Below, piece by piece: positions 61,383 through 64,000 of a stretch of 64,000 nt of DNA. The notes under the pieces are model-generated. The model was not told the origin of the DNA and did no database searches. It was given only the letters and a program-made list of their open reading frames with translations. The number at the start of each line of letters is the position of its first letter. Position 1 is the first letter of the stretch. Made by a program: the position numbers and the translations under genes. Source of the stretch: Rhodopseudomonas sp. BAL398 (GTDB lineage: Bacteria; Pseudomonadota; Alphaproteobacteria; Rhizobiales; Xanthobacteraceae); NCBI RefSeq assembly GCF_033001325.1, contig NZ_CP133111.1, positions 2,418,001-2,482,000 of the forward strand. Direction: 5' to 3'.

Positions 61383-62113
61383 GCGCCCCCCTGCTCGCCA
61401 TCAAGGGCCTGTACGCGTCCTACGGCAAGATCGAAGCGCTGAAGGGTGTCGATCTCGACATCAAGCCCGGCGAGATCGTCGCTTTGATCGGCGCCAACGG
61501 CGCCGGCAAATCGACGCTGATGATGACCATCTTCGGCAAGCCACGCGCCCGTGCCGGCCGCATCGAATATGACGGCACCGACATTACCGAGGTGCCGACG
61601 CACCAGATCGCGCGGTTGCGGATCGCGCAATCGCCCGAAGGCCGCCGGATCTTCCCGCGCATGAGCGTGGCGGAAAATCTGCAGATGGGGGCCGACGCCA
61701 CCGAAAGCTCCGAGGCCGAGCACGCCGCCAGTCTCGAGCGGGTGTTGACCCTGTTCCCGCGCCTCAAGGAACGTTTCGATCAGCGCGGCGGCACGCTATC
61801 GGGCGGCGAGCAACAGATGCTGGCGATCGGCCGCGCGCTGATGAGCCGGCCGCGGCTGCTGCTGCTCGACGAACCCTCGCTCGGCCTCGCGCCGCTGATC
61901 GCGCGGCAGATCTTCGAGGCGATTCGCATTCTCAACAAGCAGGACGGCCTCACCGTGCTGATCGTCGAGCAGAATGCCAATCACGCGCTGCGGCTGGCGC
62001 ATCGCGGCTACGTCATGGTCAATGGCCTGATCACTCTGAGCGGCAGCGGTAGTGAGTTACTGAAACGACCGGAAATCCGCGCCGCCTATCTTGAAGGCGG
62101 CCGCAGCGTCTGA
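61379..62113 (+). CDS. livF: Branched-chain amino acid ABC transporter ATP-binding protein LivF
   Basis: A 244-residue ATPase. Walker A GANGAGKST, signature LSGGEQQMLAIGRAL and Walker B LLLLDEPSLGLAP are intact; the N-terminus reads LLAIKGLYASYGKIEALKGV. It overlaps livG and is followed by a family B repeat and the binding-protein gene. Confidence 0.95.
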   Translation: MSAPLLAIKGLYASYGKIEALKGVDLDIKPGEIVALIGANGAGKSTLMMTIFGKPRARAGRIEYDGTDITEVPTHQIARLRIAQSPEGRRIFPRMSVAENLQMGADATESSEAEHAASLERVLTLFPRLKERFDQRGGTLSGGEQQMLAIGRALMSRPRLLLLDEPSLGLAPLIARQIFEAIRILNKQDGLTVLIVEQNANHALRLAHRGYVMVNGLITLSGSGSELLKRPEIRAAYLEGGRSV

Positions 62114-62120
62114 GCCGATC

Positions 62121-62247
62121 GTCATCATTCCGGGGCCGCGCCGTGAGAGCGGCGAGCCAACCCGGATTCTTGCCCGCGCTGCAGCGCCTCACTTACTGCG
62201 AGATACCGGGTTCGCTCGGCCTGCGGCTGCGCGCCCCGGAAGCACGA
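62121..62247. repeat. Palindromic intergenic repeat, family B, copy 4 (diverged)
   Basis: Begins GTCATCATTCCGGGGCCGCG and ends GCGCGCCCCGGAAGCACGAC with inner arms around CCCGGATTC and ACCGGGTTC. The right arm has a small insertion. It lies between livF and the binding-protein gene. Confidence 0.7.
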
Positions 62248-62450
62248 CCGCAGTGGCGGACCCGCCGATGGCACGCCCCATCGCCGGTAATCTCGCGCCC
62301 CGCCCGGCAAGATGCTGCAATCGGATCACAAGTTGCGTAAAAAATGGCGATGACTTGGGCGGAAAATCAGCCGACAATAGTATCGAGCTTCGCGGCCGGA
62401 GCGCTCCGGCGCGAACTGACGTCAGACAAATTCATCGCAAGGAATGTTTC

Positions 62451-63557
62451 ATGAAACCACTCAAGCTCCTCGGACTGGCAATTGGTGCCTCGCTGGCGCT
62501 CTCGGCGCCGACGTTCGCGCAAGACATCAACGTCGCCGTCGCCGGTCCGATGACCGGCAGCGAATCCGCGTTCGGACGGCAGATGCAGAACGGCGCCGAC
62601 CAGGCGGTGGCCGATATCAACGCCGCCGGCGGCGTGCTCGGCAAGAAGCTGGCGCTGCAGACCGGCGACGATGCCTGCGATCCGAAGCAGGCGCGCTCGG
62701 TCGCCGAAAAGATCGCCAGCAGCAACGTGCCGTTCGTCGCCGGCCATTTCTGTTCGTCGTCCTCGATCCCGGCCTCGGAAGCCTATGCGGACGGCAACGT
62801 GCTGCAGATCACCCCGGCCTCGACCAACCCGCTGTTCACCGAGCGCAAGCTGTGGAACGTGCTGCGGGTCTGCGGCCGCGACGATCAGCAGGGCCTGGTT
62901 GCGGCCGACTACATCGTCAAGAACTTCAAGGGCAAGAATGTCGCGATCCTCAACGACAAGACCACCTACGGCAAGGGTCTGGCCGATGAGACCAAGAAGG
63001 CGCTGAACAAGGCGGGCTTCAAGGAGGCAATGTTCGAGTCCTACAACAAGGGTGACAAGGACTTCAATTCAATCGTGTCGCGACTCAAGCGCGACAATAT
63101 CGACCTGGTATTCGTCGGTGGCTATCACCAGGAAGCAGGCCTGATCCTGCGCCAGATGCGCGAACAGGGCCTCAAGACCGTGCTGATGGCCGGCGACGCC
63201 ATGAACGACAAGGAGTTCGCCTCGATCACCGGCCCGCTCGCCGAGGGCACGCTGTTCACCTTCGGTCCCGACCCGCGCCTGAAGCCGACCGCCAAGGCGA
63301 TCGTCGAGAAGTTCAAGGCCAAGAACATCGATCCGGAAGGCTACACGCTCTACACCTACGCCGCGTTCCAGGTCTGGTCGCAGGCCGCCGCCAAGGCCAA
63401 GACCACCGATCCGAAGAAGGTGATGAAGGAGATCAAGGCCGGCACCTGGGATACCGTGCTCGGCAAGCTGTCGTTCGACGCCAAGGGCGACATCAAGGTG
63501 ATCGACTACGTCGTCTACAAATGGGACGCCAAGGGCAACTACGCCCAGATCAACTAG
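62451..63557 (+). CDS. livK: Branched-chain amino acid ABC transporter substrate-binding protein LivK-like
   Basis: A 368-residue periplasmic binding protein. The signal peptide is about residues 1-23 (ALSAPTFAQ), followed by DINVAVAGPMTGSESAFGRQ, then DINAAGGVLGKKLALQTGDD and SNVPFVAGHFCSSSSIPASE, with the Ser/Thr ligand-binding loop close to the classical LivJ/LivK proteins. It is separated from livF by 337 bases containing a repeat and probably its own promoter, and followed by a strong terminator. Of the three Liv binding proteins here it is the one most like true branched-chain amino acid binders. Confidence 0.92.
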   Translation: MKPLKLLGLAIGASLALSAPTFAQDINVAVAGPMTGSESAFGRQMQNGADQAVADINAAGGVLGKKLALQTGDDACDPKQARSVAEKIASSNVPFVAGHFCSSSSIPASEAYADGNVLQITPASTNPLFTERKLWNVLRVCGRDDQQGLVAADYIVKNFKGKNVAILNDKTTYGKGLADETKKALNKAGFKEAMFESYNKGDKDFNSIVSRLKRDNIDLVFVGGYHQEAGLILRQMREQGLKTVLMAGDAMNDKEFASITGPLAEGTLFTFGPDPRLKPTAKAIVEKFKAKNIDPEGYTLYTYAAFQVWSQAAAKAKTTDPKKVMKEIKAGTWDTVLGKLSFDAKGDIKVIDYVVYKWDAKGNYAQIN

Positions 63558-63621
63558 GGCCAAATCAGACAACGCCATTTGAGGCCGCTGGCTGAGACTA
63601 AGGCATCCATCATGAGTGACA

Positions 63622-63650
63622 GACGCCCCGGTTCGCCGGGGCGTCTTTTT
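63622..63650 (+). terminator. Rho-independent terminator of the Liv operon
   Basis: GACGCCCCGG-TTCG-CCGGGGCGTC: a perfect 10-base GC-rich stem with a TTCG tetraloop, followed by TTTTT, 64 bases after the livK stop. Confidence 0.92.
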
Positions 63651-63697
63651 GCTGGGACGTGGGACGACAGGCACGCGCCCGACGATACAGACCTGCT

Positions 63698-63797
63698 GTC
63701 ATCGCCCGCGAAAGCGGGCGACCCAGTACGCCGAAGCGTGGGGAATGATCACGGGCGCTCTGCAATACTGGGTCCTCCGCTTTCGCCGAGGATGACG
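63698..63797. repeat. Palindromic intergenic repeat, family E
   Basis: Arms TGTCATCGCCCGCGAAAGC and GCTTTCGCCGAGGATGACG, with inner GGGCGACCCAGTA and TACTGGGTCCTCC. This is another class of hairpin-forming intergenic repeat common in these genomes; only one copy in this window. Confidence 0.75.
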
Positions 63798-63873
63798 TCA
63801 GAGGCTGGTGGAGCGTTGCGGTCAAACAGCTGAGCGAGGTGGACCGTGGTCCCCCGCCTAAGCGCAGACCGCG

Positions 63874-64000
63874 CTATCCAAAATTCGCCAGCGACGGAAA
63901 CGTCTCCAGCAGCCAGATCGAGACATTGCTCACCGCGCCGGTCAAAAATCCGATGCCGGTCAGGATCATCAGGGCGCCCATCACCCGCTCGACATTGGCC
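63874..64000 (-). CDS. Cytochrome c biogenesis protein CcdA-like (C-terminal end only)
   Basis: The last 42 codons of a leftward gene, cut by the right window edge. They encode a membrane helix (VMGALMILTGIGFLTGAVSN) and the ending IWLLETFPSLANFG before a TAG at 63876-63874. The Trp-Leu-Leu-Glu-Thr-Phe-Pro pattern at the very end and the helix before it resemble the terminus of CcdA, the membrane thiol-reductant transporter of cytochrome c maturation. Confidence 0.65.
   Translation of the reverse strand, partial: ANVERVMGALMILTGIGFLTGAVSNVSIWLLETFPSLANFG

Overview
This 64 kb high-GC window looks like the chromosome of a Rhodopseudomonas/Bradyrhizobium-group alphaproteobacterium, most probably a Rhodopseudomonas palustris relative. 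The evidence is a ferredoxin reductase that reads like palustrisredoxin reductase (PuR), a bradavidin-type biotin-binding protein, the CoxG/S/M/D/E-XdhC accessory set typical of this family, several Liv-type ABC importers, and intergenic palindromic repeats of a kind common in these genomes. The assignment is from remembered family features, not a database search. No rRNA, tRNA, insertion sequence, prophage or CRISPR array was seen.

Layout. 1-6.7 kb: the edge of a branched-chain-type ABC importer (LivM partial, LivH, binding protein) with a DUF1445 protein, diverging from a LysR regulator, an N-carbamoyl-amino-acid-hydrolase-like enzyme and a 2-hydroxyacid dehydrogenase. 6.9-13.9 kb: tartrate-dehydrogenase-like enzyme, then a second Liv-type importer whose two ATPases are fused into one protein, then an SDR protein lacking the usual catalytic residues. 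14-15.3 kb: polyhydroxybutyrate-granule genes (phasin and a PhaE/PhaM-like protein). 15.4-20 kb: three alpha/beta hydrolases, a DUF6489 protein and a D-amino-acid-dehydrogenase-like flavoprotein. 20.1-25.9 kb: complete Dpp/Opp-type peptide importer. 26.2-32.8 kb: RND efflux pump with TetR regulator, and a divergent cytochrome P450. 32.9-41.4 kb: DUF3800 protein of different base composition, VOC protein, glutamate dehydrogenase, PfkB kinase, PuR-like reductase, and a lipid-linked glycosyltransferase pair. 41.7-47.5 kb: DUF72, a small protein, a BcsS-like protein and a tightly overlapped TetR-HlyD-ABC exporter operon. 47.5-50.1 kb: diguanylate cyclase, DUF4189 protein and the bradavidin homologue. 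50.2-57.8 kb: CO-dehydrogenase/xanthine-dehydrogenase-type accessory cluster that has the FeS and FAD subunits but no large molybdenum subunit. 58.3-63.6 kb: a complete Liv operon ending in a strong terminator. The right edge carries the C-terminal end of a CcdA-like protein.

How it works together. The window is dominated by uptake of organic nitrogen and carbon: four ABC importers plus glutamate dehydrogenase, D-amino-acid oxidation and carbamoyl/hydroxy-acid enzymes. It also holds two TetR-controlled efflux operons, each with a palindromic operator lying inside its predicted promoter. In all four importer loci a palindromic intergenic repeat sits at the junction between the binding-protein gene and the membrane/ATPase genes, which could set different protein levels from one locus. 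The most distinctive items are the bradavidin-like protein with a self-ligand-like C-terminal tail, the large-subunit-less molybdenum hydroxylase cluster, the fused LivG-LivF ATPase with one degenerate signature, and the active-site-poor SDR encoded next to it.
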